Below are positions 14,089 through 26,761 of a stretch of DNA of 64,000 nucleotides, piece after piece (position 1 is the first letter of the stretch; each line of letters begins with the position of its first letter). The stretch is from positions 28,707,239 to 28,771,238 of the forward strand of contig CM018052.1 in assembly GCA_008638375.1 (NCBI GenBank), written 5' to 3'. The position numbers and the translations under genes are program-made. The notes beneath the pieces were generated by a model. That model saw only the letters and a program-made list of their open reading frames with translations. It was not told the DNA's origin and ran no database searches. Source of the stretch: Nyssa sinensis. Its lineage: Eukaryota > Streptophyta > Magnoliopsida > Cornales > Nyssaceae.

Positions 14089-15320
14089 ATAGAAATGGGA
14101 ACTTGGGAGTGCTGTACTTTGTCTATGAGATAAAAGCGCAAGTTCAAGAATATCACCTAAAAACATGTATTATATACGGTAGGACATTGGCCTGCAATCG
14201 TTTATTTGTTCTTTTGCTTGGAAAAAATGGACCTGCAACATTTCAGCAATAGATATAAATAAAGCGTAGGATGGAAATAGGACGTATGTTGCCTGGACTA
14301 ATCCTTTGGGTACATTCGAACTGTGACAATTGATATTAAAGGAGATCAATCTTACATCAAAACTTTATTCTTTTTCGAAGCAAAATTCCAAAACCCATTC
14401 ACAATAGAGATGGATGTTAAACTTTAAGCTTAGAGAAGTTTCTCTAAACACACCTAATGTGTTTGATTGATGTTTTATGGCCTATGCATGTTTGTTTATA
14501 TCTTTGTTAGAATAAAGGATACCATTAATTATTATTACATTAATTATTTTTTAAAAAATCATTTCATTGATCAACGGTTCTCGTATCAGTGACATCATTT
14601 GAGCACCTTTTTTGGACAAAGATGCGTGAGTCACATAACATTATCCAATATATTTTTCGCAAACATGTTTTATTAAGTTTTAAAAAATAAAATTAATTTA
14701 AATTTTTTTGACCAAATTAATAAGAGATAATTATAGTGGCTTATTTTTTGATATCTGATTATTACATAAACGTCTTTTATGATATCTGATATTACATTGA
14801 CTTCTTTAATTAGAATTAACGAGAAATATGACATTTTTTGTAATATTTAATAATTATAGAGATGTTTATTGTGATCTCTAAAAAAAGAAAAAGAAAAAAA
14901 AAGAAAAATCACAATAATATATAAAAGTATTTTAGTTATATAAAAAAACTTAATTAAAATTAAATTTTGTATAGAGAAAATCTATATATATTATAAAAAG
15001 GAGAAAGTGTAATATGAAACAACAAAAGAGAAGTTCAGCAATTGTCAACTAAGCGAAGGAAGGTTGGTTAAATTATCCTAATTAATAAAAACATGTTTTT
15101 GAAAATAACTTTGGTAAATACAAAGAGCGAAGATGGTGTAAAAGCTCGTCAAACGGCCCAAGTCCAATTTTCTCCCACAAACATCACAGTATTCTGACTG
15201 TGTTGACTCGTCAAAAGCGCACTAAACTCCGGTCTGACCAAAACTTGTGGCCATTGACAAAGACACCATGATAGTTGCTGTGAGCTAGACGAGTTTAGGA
15301 AGAGGAAGAGGGAGAGAGAT
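14089..15320. other. Intergenic region and probable promoter/5' UTR of the BAC1-type gene
   Basis: AT-rich DNA without a recognisable coding region. The last 200 bases are less AT-rich and purine-rich just before the start codon at 15321, which fits a 5' UTR. A TTGACTC W-box-like hexamer occurs near 15203, but such short motifs are frequent by chance. No TATA box or transcription start could be fixed. Confidence 0.4.
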
Positions 15321-18300
15321 ATGGAGGAGAGTTCGAGTTACAAGGAGTATTTGGCGGGTTTGCTTGCCGGTCTTGCTACTGTAATCATCGGTCATCCCTT
15401 TGACACCGTCAAGGTTTGCCCCCTTTTCCGCCATTTCTTTTCTCTGGTTGTCTGTACTGGTACTTACACATCCAGACACGCACGAATTGACTTCATTTGT
15501 CGTGGGTTACTAGAGTAATTTCTTTATTTGTTCATTCATTTATTAACACTGGATTCAGCTGTCCAAGGACTTGGAGGGATCTATATCTTCGAATTTCAAA
15601 TTGGGAATCTTGATTCTGTTATTATTGATTGAGAACACATACCTTCTTTCACAGACTTTTTCAAATACTGAAGGGCGAACCAGCTTTGATCCAGAGAAGT
15701 TATTTAGGTAGTTGTATACACCTTATCGATTAACAGTGTTAGCACAAATTGATATTTATTGGCACATTTTCTCAACCCTGGTGAACTGATGATTTGGCGT
15801 AACTACAGAACTGGAGCAGATTGTGGGTGTTGTTAAGGAATTTTTTATTTTTTTTGGATCGGGAAGGTATACATGTATTAAAGGTGCCCAAAGGGGGCAA
15901 ACTCATAGTTACCAAAAGGGTATGGCTACAAAAATTAAAGCTTAAGTTCCCCCTAAAAAATCCAAATATGATTCTAAATACATAGGAGATAGGACTAGTT
16001 TCTATTCAAGAGATAGGACTAGTTTCTATTCAAAACACTTTCTTTACGTTTCTAAGGTGGGAGATCGTCCCCATCAAAATTTCTTCTATTCCTCTCTTTC
16101 CATATGTTCCATATGATACAAAGAGGAGAGCCATTCTCATGCAATTCAAAGGTCCTTCCTCACCCCATGGTATCCCCAACTCAAAAGGCATCATCCAAGT
16201 TTCCAACTACAACCAAACAAAGAAAGGAAAAGGCTCCAAACCTCTCTTGCTACTTCACAATGAGTGAGAAGATGATTCAATGTTTCCTCTGCTCTTGCAC
16301 ATAAACAGTGGGTGTTGTTAATGATACTGTAAGACAGGTATTCTTGGTGTATTGATAATATTTTTTTTAAAGAAGTTCCAATGTTGGTAGGGGAACTTAT
16401 AAAAAAATATGTTAATAGGGTGTATTGATAAAATGCTTACACTGTAAAGACTGAGAATGCAGGTTCAGATCTAAAAGTAATCACTTTGTGTAATAATAAT
16501 GTCAAAGATTAGGTCTATCTCCAAACTTCCTGCGTAAGCCGGACCAATACTATTAATGACCTCTTTAATTAGCTAATGTTGGTTTCTCAATTAAAGGTGT
16601 TGGAAATGGTGGATTGGGTACATATGCGACCTTTGATTTATATTTGTGCAAAGTGGTTTCCCTTAAACCCAAAACCTTGTATTCACATTATTTAGCCTGA
16701 ACTTTACCACAATGTCAAGCATGGCTCCATAATGTTCACTTATCTTACCAATGATTGTCACTTAAGAAGTACGGACATGGGAGACGGATACGACACGGCA
16801 CGATATGACATAAACACGTGAACTCCTTTCTAAAAAAATAGGATACGGATACGTCAGGAATATATATATATATATATATTTTATATGACTATCATAAAAA
16901 TTTAATATTATTTCAATCACAATTGACATAAAAACACACAAATTACAAAATATTATTAAAATATCAAAATAACAAAGAACTTCTTTATTTAATTATCAAC
17001 ATCCATAATCTAAGTTCCAAAACAAATTTACTAACTACATAGAACACATATATGTGTGTGTGTGTGTGTCAAAAAAAAAAGCAATGAAGAATAGGAGAAA
17101 AAGAGAGAAAAAATTCAAAAAATAAATAAATAAATAGAAAACGTGTCTTAATGTGTACGTGGTGTGTCCAAAAATAAAAAAATTTGGACTTGTTTTTTTG
17201 TGTGTTTGACAGGTGTCCAGGACGTGTCCAAACATATTCGTGAACTAAAATAGAGTGTCTGTGCTTTATAAATTGTCACTCCTAGTAATAGAAATGCAAA
17301 TTTGGAAAACTACAAAAAATGTTATAATTTGTTTGGATAAACAATTTAGAAAAAGAAAAGTGTGATCTTTAAGAAAAAAGTTCTATTGTTACATTTTCTC
17401 AAAAGCTTCAAATGCATAGTGCTTTATATTATTGATTTACCTTGGCTTGAACATAATTTCTTCAAACTTGTGCTGGGTGAATAAACTATGTTGAATTTTT
17501 TTCTTTAAAATATATGATTAGAAAAAAGGAGAAGGGAAATGGGAGAAAGAAAGGAGGGAGGGTTCAAAAGCGACTTTCAAGCCTCTCAATCATAAGATAA
17601 GATAGAAATATAACTAAAGAAAGAAGAAAAACAAATGTCAAAGGGAGAGGGAAAGAAGACTACAAAGACAGAAATAGATGAATGAAATAACAATAGTGAG
17701 GGATTGAAACTCTTTCAAATGCTCATAGTTGATCAATTTTCAACAATTTTATCTCATTTTTCCCCAAGAGGCCTATTTATAGGCCTTACAAAATCTTAAT
17801 AAGCCATAATAACCTTTCAGGTTTAACCTTATCCAACATAGTAACAATATAAAATCCAAATACTATTCCTAAAGCCTTAAAAAATTTAGAAATTGAAAAA
17901 ATATAGGATGCTTTATTAAAATTTCCTACTATCACTCAATTTTTTAAAATAAATATTAATCATATCATCCACTTGTGGGTCCTCATGTCAAATACACCTT
18001 CCAAGATTATTGATGTCTCACTGGGGTCTTCTATGATTGAAGGGCCATGTGAAGGTGCTTCAAGATTTAAAGCGTATTGGTGCCTATGGAAGGAGAGGAA
18101 TAAGAGGGCAACTTGGAAGTTTAAAGGCAATTTTTTTGCAGTTGTTTTCTTTTGGTTGAAAGAAGAATATTCCATGTAGTTAGATAGTTTCTTAGTTTTT
18201 ATTTGGGGGGGGATTTAAGGCTTTAATTTTTGTGACTATCCCTTCTTTTGTACATAGGTTTGTCTTCCTCGGGTGCCTTGTTAATATAATATTCTCTTGT

Positions 18301-21300
18301 AGATAAAAATAAAATCATTATGTGCCAGGGGAGGGTGCAAGTGGGAGAGATATCCTGAGGTTCAATTAGAAAATTGGAGGTGACTCACAACAAAATAAAT
18401 AGGGGTATTAGTGTATGACCATGTTGCATTTGATGGTAGCTGGTACAAGTTGTGAAAATGTGTGACAAGTGATTGTTAGGTATTCAGACTAATAGTGCAT
18501 TTTTTTTTAAAAAAATCATAATTCATAACACTATTCATGAATTAAATCTTACTTTAATACCTTGAGTTACACCTATGAACATGTGTAAAAAAGGTTACCA
18601 AGTTTAAGCCTGTGTATTCAGCATTCAAGCATTGGTTTTTGTTTGAAGTAAAGCTATGATCTTCTATAAGAAGGTTAAAAAGTAGTTAACCAATTCATGT
18701 TTGCGCTCCATTATCCATGTATACACGTGTGATATTTTTTTTTTACCTTAGTTCCCTGCAAAAAATGGTATGCTTTTGATCCTCCATTTAGTTAAACAGT
18801 CCATTAATTAGTAGGTCCTACTTGTGGAAAAATCTGTTCCTTGCATTTGTGCTGAATGGATCAGTAAGAATGATGGACTAATTTCCTAAGCTCTTCTTCA
18901 GTGTACTTTTGGGCCTCTAATTCTCTAAGTAGCTTTTGCCTCATACATAAATTGTATTATATGTTATAATTTTTCTATTTGGCAGAGTTTTACAACTCTC
19001 AATTCAGTCCTAGAGATCTTGAATCTCGATTTCAAGAAACTTTGGTTAAAATTTGAAACCACATATTTTAATTAACAGAAATTATGGTAGTCTACTCAAT
19101 TAGTGCTCTCTCTTTCTCTCTCACTTTGGAATTAAAAATGGTGTTATTTTAAAACTTTTTCAAGAAATAGAATGTTGCTAAAGAATCTATACCTTTGTAC
19201 TTGTAATTCTTTGGTGCTCCTTTGTGACTTGTGTTACTTATCTCGATAGCAAGTTTAGAAGCAGGCTTAAATCTGGCTGGTGGCCTGTATGTACTTCTGC
19301 CATATCTTTCCATATTAAACCTGAATTTTGCATGTGGTTTATGCTAATTTATTTATCTGCTGAAGTTATGAGCTGGTAAAATGGGCCAGAATCACAATCA
19401 AGATAAAACCTGGAATAGTTGAATTTTACATCCCAAGCCATTATTATGTGTTAACATTTGGTATGCCTAGTCAATGTTTCATGACACTCTTTCTGAGATG
19501 CCAAATCTTTGGTGGATCCTTTTAAAGGTTTCTGAGTGTGCTTATTTTCTTAGTATATTGTATGAATATGAGTAATCCAACATTTAAATATGATCAGGTT
19601 TGTGCTTTGATATCATCCTCTGAAATCTGGATATGTGGCTCTCTTGCCATATATCAACTTGAAGTTCATCTTTTGCATAACCTGAATGAGCTATTGTAAT
19701 TTGTCGAGAGATGAGCACAAGATAATGATTTCAAGCTCAGCAATTTAATCATGTCCAACACTGATCTCCTTTTCCATGACCAGATACTTGATTGGGTGGT
19801 ATTTTGATAATCATCATTCTAATTGCCATCATCCTCATTATCGTAACTTGGGCATACCATGGATGAGGCTTAAATCTCATTCAGTTGTCCTTTTTTACCA
19901 TAGCTGGCTCTTCATTTTGCTTGTCAGTTTTCAGACTGTAAAGTTGACTGTACATAACTACTGAGAAATCAGGATATTGTGGGCCTCAAGCACCAAAATC
20001 TATTTTAATGGGTACTGAAGGGAATATCTGAAACTAATCTGATATTCCCAGGCTCTGTGGTTCTTACACATTACAATTCTAATTTATCAGGTGAAGCTGC
20101 AAAAACACAATACTGAAGCTCATGGGATAAAGTACAGAAGTGGTTGGCATTGCACTGCTAGGACACTCAAGACTGAAGGAGTATGCTCCTTGAACTTCTT
20201 GTGAGACCCAACTTTAAGTCATAGTTTTCTGTCTGTGCATTTCCATTTCCGATAGTTAGATGAATGTTCTCCCCCCCCCCCCCCCCCCAACACACACACA
20301 CACACACAGTGTGTGTGTGTTTCATTTGGTATGTGCACTCGTCTATATATTTGCATGTGCCTATATATGTGTAGACATCAGGATGATAGGTTCAGTGCAT
20401 AGAAGATAATATAGCAAGCATTTACAAGTGCTTAGGGACTAAATATACCTTGTGAGCACGTAGTGGGGAGGAAATCATCATACTCTTTCTATTTACAAGA
20501 AAAAATAATGTTGGAGAAGGAAGTAACTTGAAAGGACCAAAAAAGTGAAGAGGCAGACAATTTTTGTTATCACCACATTTGAACCACTAGGTAAGTGGAC
20601 CACATTTAGACACAAAAAGAAATGAAGTTCAGGTCTCCTTTTGTTTTTCGGTGTGATTTATGGTCTTGTGACTCGTTTGGTGCAAATGCTTTTGTTTGTT
20701 GGAAAAGCGCTTTAGCCTGGTAGATTTAGGTTGGTAATTCCTTCTCCTGAATCCCATTTAAAGCGGTAACTAAGGATCAAAATTTCGTTTCTTTTCTATC
20801 GAAACAGTTGAAACGTTTCCGTTTCTCAGGAAACCGAAACGAAACACTAGTGGAATATCGAAATTCACATGTTTCCATGGAAACAAAATTGTTTCCGTGA
20901 AAACATACCGAATCAGAGGAAACATATTGAATCAGAGGAAACATATTGAATCAAAGGAAACATTTCTTTTGTATCAATAATAATTCTAAAAGTTAGTAAA
21001 AAGTTATATCCATTTATTTTCAAGGATTAAGACTCAAAATTACAAGAAGATATTTCTATTATTTTTTCTAAAATAATATAAAAGTAGTAGGGTAAATAAA
21101 GTGTAGAGAAACAACTATTTTAATACTAAATTACTAATTACAATAGGTTTAAATCGCTATTTGTTTTACTTTTTGTTTTGTATGTAACTTGTGTCAAATT
21201 ATCTAATTCGTGGATATTACATAATATATATCTATTATGTCATTTATCATGAATATGATGTATATGCCTTAAACATGAACAAATATTCAATAAATAGGTT

Positions 21301-24300
21301 TATTTGTATAAATAAATAAATTTTAAGTTATGTTTTCACATGTTTCTAACTTTTTCTCCGTTTCCATTATGTTTCCGAAACGTTTTCATTTCCGGACAGA
21401 CCGAAACTATACATCAAAACGATATTTTGATCCTTGGCGGTAACACGACACTTTCAACTTCTTATTTTTTTTTCAAATCTTATTATTAATATAGTCTACA
21501 ACATTGTTACTTAACAAAAATAGTCTATATTATTGTTAAAACCATCATGTTACCCTGTGAATCATATTGTTACCATGCACTCTCTCTTTCCCTGAGTTTT
21601 TTTGAACTGGCTTTAGGTTGAATATGCATCTCCTAATAAAGAAACTTATATGTAGCAGTTCAAATTAAAAGCAACAACAAAAAATTGCGTGTGTATTGTT
21701 GTATATATTTATTTATTTATATGGGCAAAAGGGCAAACCCAATGCGTGAGGCTCCTGCCATTGCGAGATCTGGGAAGGGTTAGATGTATGCAGCCTTACC
21801 TCCGCAATCGGAGAGGGTGTTTTCGTGACTCAAACCTGTGGTCACAATGAAGTAACTTTACCGTTGTGTCAAGGCTCTCCTCATATTTGTTCATTTATAT
21901 ATTGATAATATTTATATATGTAGATATACCTTTATATATATATATATTTTGGTCAATGGCAAGAGTCGAACCCTTGACTCTTCTCCACCTATTCAATACC
22001 ACACCTAAGTCATTGTGTTACTATGGATCTGGCAAAACAACATCACATATATTGTTAGAAACAGTGTTGAACCTTTGGTTTTGTGTTTAGTTTTGGTCAC
22101 TCCAGATGTTGAATTGGATTAGTGTGAACATATTCTCACGAAACCCAAAATTTAGTTCTTTGAAACTTCTTGTCACAAAACCTTGAGAACTAAACCTAGG
22201 AAAACTGAAACCCTTTTTACTTATTCCACACCAAATGTAGTAGAATCTTGTAATCTTACAATTATTCACGACTCTCAGTCTCTGTCATTCCAATATTAAT
22301 GATTTCATCAACCCATTAACTTCCATTTCCAAGGACATTGTAATTTATCGCTTTGGGCATCCAGATTTGCCTTTTTGAACAAGTCATTTCATCAGCAGTA
22401 CTGAAACTAGAAATTTTGTTCTGGGGTATTTCGTAGGTCTGGCGAAAACCAGAATGACCATAGTTTTTATTATTTCTCTGAAATTTTAGATGAAAACCAT
22501 AATAGTGATATGATTTTTTTTTTTGACCAGAAATATCAACATTTAAAAAATATTTTACATGTGATTTTGTCCTGTTATTTTGCACAAATTCCTTTCAATG
22601 CTAAAATGATGGAAAAAAGACAACCTTGAATTTGACTCCCCAGTCCCCACCCTCTCTTTCTTCCGGTGGAAAATCAATTTTTTTTATTTTTTCACAAAAA
22701 ATTGCAGCCCTTTGCTTGAAATTTATACGAGTATGACTAACACTAAAGAACAATGAACTGGGTCTAACTTTTAATTCAAAATCCGTAATTCTATAATTAA
22801 GATATGAAGACCCTGAAAGCAAGATTGAGCTGTGGAACTCAAAGGTCTGTTGACTGTTTCCTTGTCCACCCCATACAACAATTCATATGCCTATAAGAAT
22901 GAAAGAAACTCTATTTTTTTTTATTGTAATTGATGTAATTGGTGTGATTTACATGTTCTAATTCAAAATGTTAGTTTGTCTTTGGGCTTTTTCTTATTGT
23001 TAGTTTGTTACTAACTAGGTGAGTGTTCTTTAAATTCCCCATCCTTTAATTACCAAACCAGAACTAAGTGATGCACTGATGATGGTCTTTAACAGGTGAA
23101 AGGACTTTACCGAGGTGCAACATCTTCTTTTGTGGGGATGGCCTTTGAAAGTTCACTTCTTTTTGGCATTTATTCACAAACAAAACAATCATTGGAGGTT
23201 TGTTTGAAAGTGAATCTGTTTGCTGATTTTATTTTTGCTTCATCTGTGGGAACTGCTTCTGGCTGAGTCAGAGGCAATTCCAAACCAAGCTTTGGCTTCT
23301 GCAGATTGATTTTTTGCACCTACTGGGTATTTATGTTTAACTTACTTTTTTTGTTGGTGAAGGGAGGACTTCAAAGTGGTAAGCCACAGCCCCAAGTAAT
23401 TATTCCTTCTGCAGCTTTTAGTGGAGCTATTATCAGCTTTGTACTATGTCCATCAGAGCTGGTGAAGGTAAGTGAATTGATGAGCTAATGCACTGCCCTG
23501 TTGTTTCCCAGATCATGCTTGTGACAATGAGCTTTTCCAGTGTAGGATGCAAGTCCAAGGGACTGACTCTTTGGTTCCAAAGTACAGTAGATACAGTAAT
23601 CCTCTTGATTGTGCCCTTAAAACTGTAAAAACTGAAGGGGTAAGAAAATCATTGTTTATTGTCAATTAGGCATCTGATGTAGCTTCAAGCTGACAGACTG
23701 CCTTTCCAGGTTACTGGCATTTTTCGAGGTGGTATCACAACCTTATTAAGAGAATCTCTTGGAAATGCAGTCTTCTTTATCAATTATGAGTACATTCGTT
23801 ATTACATGCATTTACACCTGAAAGATGAGTCGTCCAGTTCCAGCCAGACCAACTTGATTGATGTAGGTGTTGGGATTATGAGTGGTGGTCTCAGTGGTAT
23901 AGCTGTAAGCTTTTTTGTTTTTAGAAACATCTGCAAGTATTTTAATTACTTAGCCTGCAAGTATTTTAATTACTTAGCTTATCCTGATGGACTACTACAT
24001 TTCACCTATTTTGAAGAGCCTTCTTTCCCCTTTGTCTTCCTATTCTTCTTCAATTTGTGTGTTTTAAATTGTTTTCTTCTTGACCCTATTTTCTACCACT
24101 TCACTGATTTCAGTACTGGTCTGCTGTGCTGCCTTTGGATGTGGCAAAAACCATAATCCAGACTGCCCCAGATAGAAGCTCTACTACAAATCCGGTTCGG
24201 ATTTTGAAATCGGTAAAATATCCTGATCTCATTAGTTTAGACTTTAGAAAAAATTTCTTAATGAGAAGGAAGAGAGAAAAAAATACCTTGGAGGCTTACT

Positions 24301-24451
24301 GGGTCGTTTATGGTAGATTTACAGGAGTTCTGGACTTAGAGGATGCTATACAGGTTTAGGTCCTACTATTGTGAGGGCATTCCCTGCAAATGCAGCTGCA
24401 ATTGTCACATGGGAGCTAGCTATGAAAGTCTTGGGGATCAAGCATGACTAA
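15321..24451 (+). CDS. BAC1: Mitochondrial basic amino acid carrier BAC1-type, 8 exons, 305 aa
   Basis: Exons: 15321-15413, 20091-20180, 23096-23197, 23363-23467, 23541-23639, 23710-23904, 24114-24212, 24317-24451 (TAA 24449-24451). Every exon is a multiple of three, so all introns are phase 0 and GT-AG. The product is a SLC25-type inner-membrane carrier with three repeats, each marked by the PX[DE]XX[KR] signature: HPFDTVK (residues 25-31), CPSELVK (124-130) and LPLDVAK (234-240). Repeat-end motifs such as TEGVKGLYRG and TEGVTGIFRG are also present. The sequence closely resembles Arabidopsis MBAC1 along its whole length (VKLQKHNTE, VGMAFESSL, CRMQVQGTDSLVP, IVRAFPANAAAIV). By homology it exchanges arginine, lysine, ornithine and histidine between cytosol and matrix, supporting arginine breakdown on germination. 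Intron 1 is 4.7 kb and intron 2 is 2.9 kb; both hold transposon debris. An AATAAA-like signal near 24872 may end the transcript. The gene appears intact. Confidence 0.95.
15837..16307 (-). mobile_element. 5'-truncated LINE insertion in BAC1 intron 1
   Basis: A 14-bp direct repeat, GTGGGTGTTGTTAA, flanks the insert at 15823-15836 and 16308-16321. On the minus strand the insert ends in a poly-A tail (the T run at 15841-15860 on the + strand). Minus-strand translation contains a degenerate IWNIWKERNRRNF motif, like the C-terminal end of plant L1-type ORF2 (zf-RVT region). Variable-length target duplication, a poly-A tail and only the 3' end of the element are the marks of target-primed reverse transcription. 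Confidence 0.82.
16767..17290 (+). repeat. MITE-like dispersed repeat, copy 1 (BAC1 intron 1)
   Basis: It opens with GAAGTACGGACATGGGAGACGG and further GGATACG/GACACGG words, and ends with GTGTCC-rich sequence, so the two ends are imperfectly inverted. An (AT)n run at 16860-16880 and a (TG)n run at 17051-17069 lie inside. A second copy in the opposite orientation is in the SPL intron at about 50196-50727. Exact edges and target duplication were not resolved. No coding capacity. Confidence 0.6.
17960..18315 (+). mobile_element. LINE 3'-end fragment in BAC1 intron 1
   Basis: Forward translation gives AYWCLWKERNKRA, the tryptophan/arginine motif near the C terminus of plant L1-type ORF2. It is followed by a short non-coding tail that ends in an A-rich stretch (ATAAAAATAAAA near 18303-18314). 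No target duplication was found. It is too short and decayed to encode anything. Confidence 0.5.
20271..20322. repeat. Compound microsatellite poly-C / (CA)n / (GT)n
   Basis: A run of about 18 C is followed directly by a (CA)n tract and then by (GT)n, so the CA and GT tracts are self-complementary and could form a hairpin. It lies in intron 2 of the BAC1-type gene about 90 bp after exon 2. Confidence 0.85.
20771..21436. mobile_element. hAT-like MITE (666 bp) in BAC1 intron 2
   Basis: An exact 8-bp direct repeat, GCGGTAAC, flanks it at 20763-20770 and 21437-21444. The termini are inverted: the left starts TAAGGATCAAAATTTCGTTT and the right, reversed, starts CAAGGATCAAAATATCGTTT. An 8-bp duplication and a CA..G-type terminus fit the hAT superfamily. 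Subterminal DNA is packed with GTTTCC/GGAAAC words in both orientations, including short tandem copies of GAATCAGAGGAAACATATT near 20909-20960. The AT-rich centre has no transposase. Confidence 0.85.
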
Positions 24452-25179
24452 TGATGGTTTGCCAACTTCTACCTATAGCAGCGAATTATTTCTCATCATT
24501 TCCATTGCATATGTATTGGTGGTTGTTGGCAAGACTTTATCTCACAATTCTTTTGACATGGCCTGGCATGATACAAAAAGCTGTGCGCGATTCATGTGAG
24601 GCAAACAGTGCTCCAATGTCCAAGATTGGTGCTACTGACTAAATTTAGGTGATCTGTTTTAATTTTTTTTTGCACTTTCTTCTTTCTAGATTCCCTCCTT
24701 TTTAATCTGTTTTTTTCCTGTGCCTCCGAGTGATTGATGAATTGATTTTTTAGTCTGGTTAAACACTTCTTTTAAGCATATTTTTGAAGTTTGGTGAGCT
24801 CAGGCACATGATTGATTTCATGTATTTGATCAACTGCTCCAGCTTTTTGAATGCTGGACAAGTTTGTAACAAAATAAATTTGTAATCTTTATGCATAATT
24901 ATGATCATTCAAGTTACAATTGCCAACATGACTTGTTCCTTGTAGATTTGTTCTGTTTTGTTTATTTTTCTCTTTTTACAGCCATTTCTTTCTAATTACG
25001 TTATTTTTGGAAACTAGGGAGTTAGCAGAGAATGATTTAACTATATATAATTATTTGTATGCATGTTTCATGCAATGAGATTTTATCAAATGAGGGGTTT
25101 GAATCTTGTGCTTGTGTATGTGTGACTAGATTTAGTGTTTATTGGAGAATACTTGTCTCAAAGTACCTCAGCTGTAATT

Positions 25180-25380
25180 ACTAATTCTTCTATGATCTGA
25201 AAGCATGAAACTAGTTTTAGGGATGATTTGAGACCAGTGTTCTAAATTCTTCTCCAATCATCTAGTATTCTTCAATTAAGTACTTTGAGATCATAGAAGA
25301 ATTTAGAGCCGGTCCTGTAGCTTAATTGAAGAATACTAATTATTCTCCAATCATTTAATAGTATTCTTCAATTAAGTATA
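25180..25380. repeat. Inverted/direct repeat cluster
   Basis: TAGTATTCTTCAATTAAG occurs near 25263 and again near 25361, with its exact reverse complement near 25321. ATTCTTCTATGATCT near 25185 has its reverse complement near 25289. The arrangement can fold into stems of 15-18 bp. It looks like a decayed foldback element. Confidence 0.6.
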
Positions 25381-25598
25381 TGTGACTAGATTTAGTGTTT
25401 CATGGAAATTTTGATATTTAGTGAGGGAACCTTACTTCACATCGGATAATGACTGTAAATGAATACTTTCTTCTTATATACGATTTTATGTAATATTGAC
25501 TTGCATTTATTATACTAGTTTTACATATTACAAGAATTGTTTTAATGTCCTTCCCAAATTGTAGGCAAGTTTTATCCCCTCGTGGTAGTTGTTGAAGG

Positions 25599-25804
25599 TA
25601 GTGGTGGAGCCATATGAGGTTGGGGGGCCATTTGAAAATGTGATTTTTTATTTTTATTTTATATAGAATATTTTTCCAAAAAAAAAAAATATAGGAGTAG
25701 CCATGTCAAATCTTTATTTTTTTTTTCCGTAAAAGACCCACTCAAATTTTATTTTATTTTTTGTATTTTTGTCCTCCTAAATCTATGATTTAGATCCACC
25801 ACTA
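25599..25804. mobile_element. Small hAT-like MITE (206 bp)
   Basis: The termini are inverted: TAGTGGTGGAGCC on the left and GGATCCACCACTA-like sequence (TAGATCCACCACTA) on the right. The flanks share 7 of 8 bases, GTTGAAG(G/A), at 25591-25598 and 25805-25812. The interior is AT-rich without an ORF. Similar TAGTGG..CCACTA termini are common on plant hAT MITEs. Confidence 0.65.
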
Positions 25805-26078
25805 GTTGAAGATTAAATTGTCTACACTCTTTGGGTGTGAATTATGGAAAATTTCCTTGGAACACACCTAACCCAATTTTTGATTTATTTGATTCTACAT
25901 TGGACATCCGTTCATGACACCCTCCTTCGGTTTGAATTCTCCATAAATTAGCATCATTATGCGAATTTTTGGCTACAAGATTAATGTCATTACAATCACT
26001 GAGAGTATTCGTAGGCATGTGGAGTTGATTATTAGCCCTTAAGTGGGAAGGTTGGTTGGTGATGTTCCCAAATGGTAT

Positions 26079-26684
26079 TGATATACCACAAAATGACAAG
26101 ACCAATCATCACTTGACACGTGTATCTATAGTTCAGCCTATGCTCGGCCAGTTCAACTCAGTACAGCTCGCGCTCGGCCATTCAGGGTAGACCTATATAT
26201 CTGAAGGGGTCGAGCACATTCCTCCAGAGCATATCTACATTCTAACAGAACTCACGAGACTGAACACAAAACTTCGGAGTAACAATTTTGAGCTCATCAC
26301 CGCCTTCACATCTGCAGAGCAGAGAATAAGGAAACAGTCTTTTACAAGGAAACTGTCACACATGGTTATCTCTATTTTGATGCAATGACCAATAAGGTAA
26401 CTACTATCTCTGATGATCGAATCCCTACTTTCATGGCTCCAAATCCTAATCAACTTAGGAAAGCCACAGCCTATAAATTAAACCCTAAAGGTACGCTTTA
26501 TGGTCATGCTCATTATTTGGCTTTCATTATAGTCTTTAAATTTAGTTTTACAATTTAGTTTTATTAACTTAAGCATCGGAGCGGCTACCGCCGGAGCCAA
26601 TCCGGTGGTCCTCTGATCTTCTTCTTTGAGTGTTCTTCAGGGAGCCGAGCTCGGATTATACATGGGCCAAAAAGTGTAGCATCA
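26079..26684 (+). repeat. 5' LTR of the Tat-type element
   Basis: It starts TGATATACC and ends GTGTAGCATCA, and is the same length as the 3' LTR at 35850-36455. It carries a CACGTG-containing word (GACACGTGTATC) near its start and a plausible TATA-like CTATAAATTAAACC about 26471, which would place transcription start in its second half. Confidence 0.92.
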
Positions 26685-26687
26685 GTT

Positions 26688-26704
26688 TGGCGTCGTCTGT
26701 GGGA
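26688..26704 (+). other. Primer binding site of the Tat-type element
   Basis: TGGCGTCGTCTGTGGGA begins three bases after the 5' LTR. The related element at 63285 has TGGCGCCGTCTGTGGGA, so this copy differs by one C-to-T change in the tRNA-complementary segment. The TGGCGCC type is usual for Tat and Athila elements; the exact tRNA was not determined. Confidence 0.8.
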
Positions 26705-26761
26705 ACGACAATTACCAAGTGCTCTACTAATTCAAACTCATTCTCCTTTTTCTAAAGGATT

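Larger units (their letters stand above)
24452..26078. other. 3' flank of BAC1 and intergenic region
   Basis: The first ~430 bases are probably 3' UTR, with an AATAAA-like signal near 24872. The rest is AT-rich with no recognised gene. It contains the inverted-repeat cluster at 25180-25380 and the small MITE at 25599-25804, then runs to the LTR at 26079. The minus-strand ORF at 25842-26105 shows no known protein and overlaps the LTR. Confidence 0.5.
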
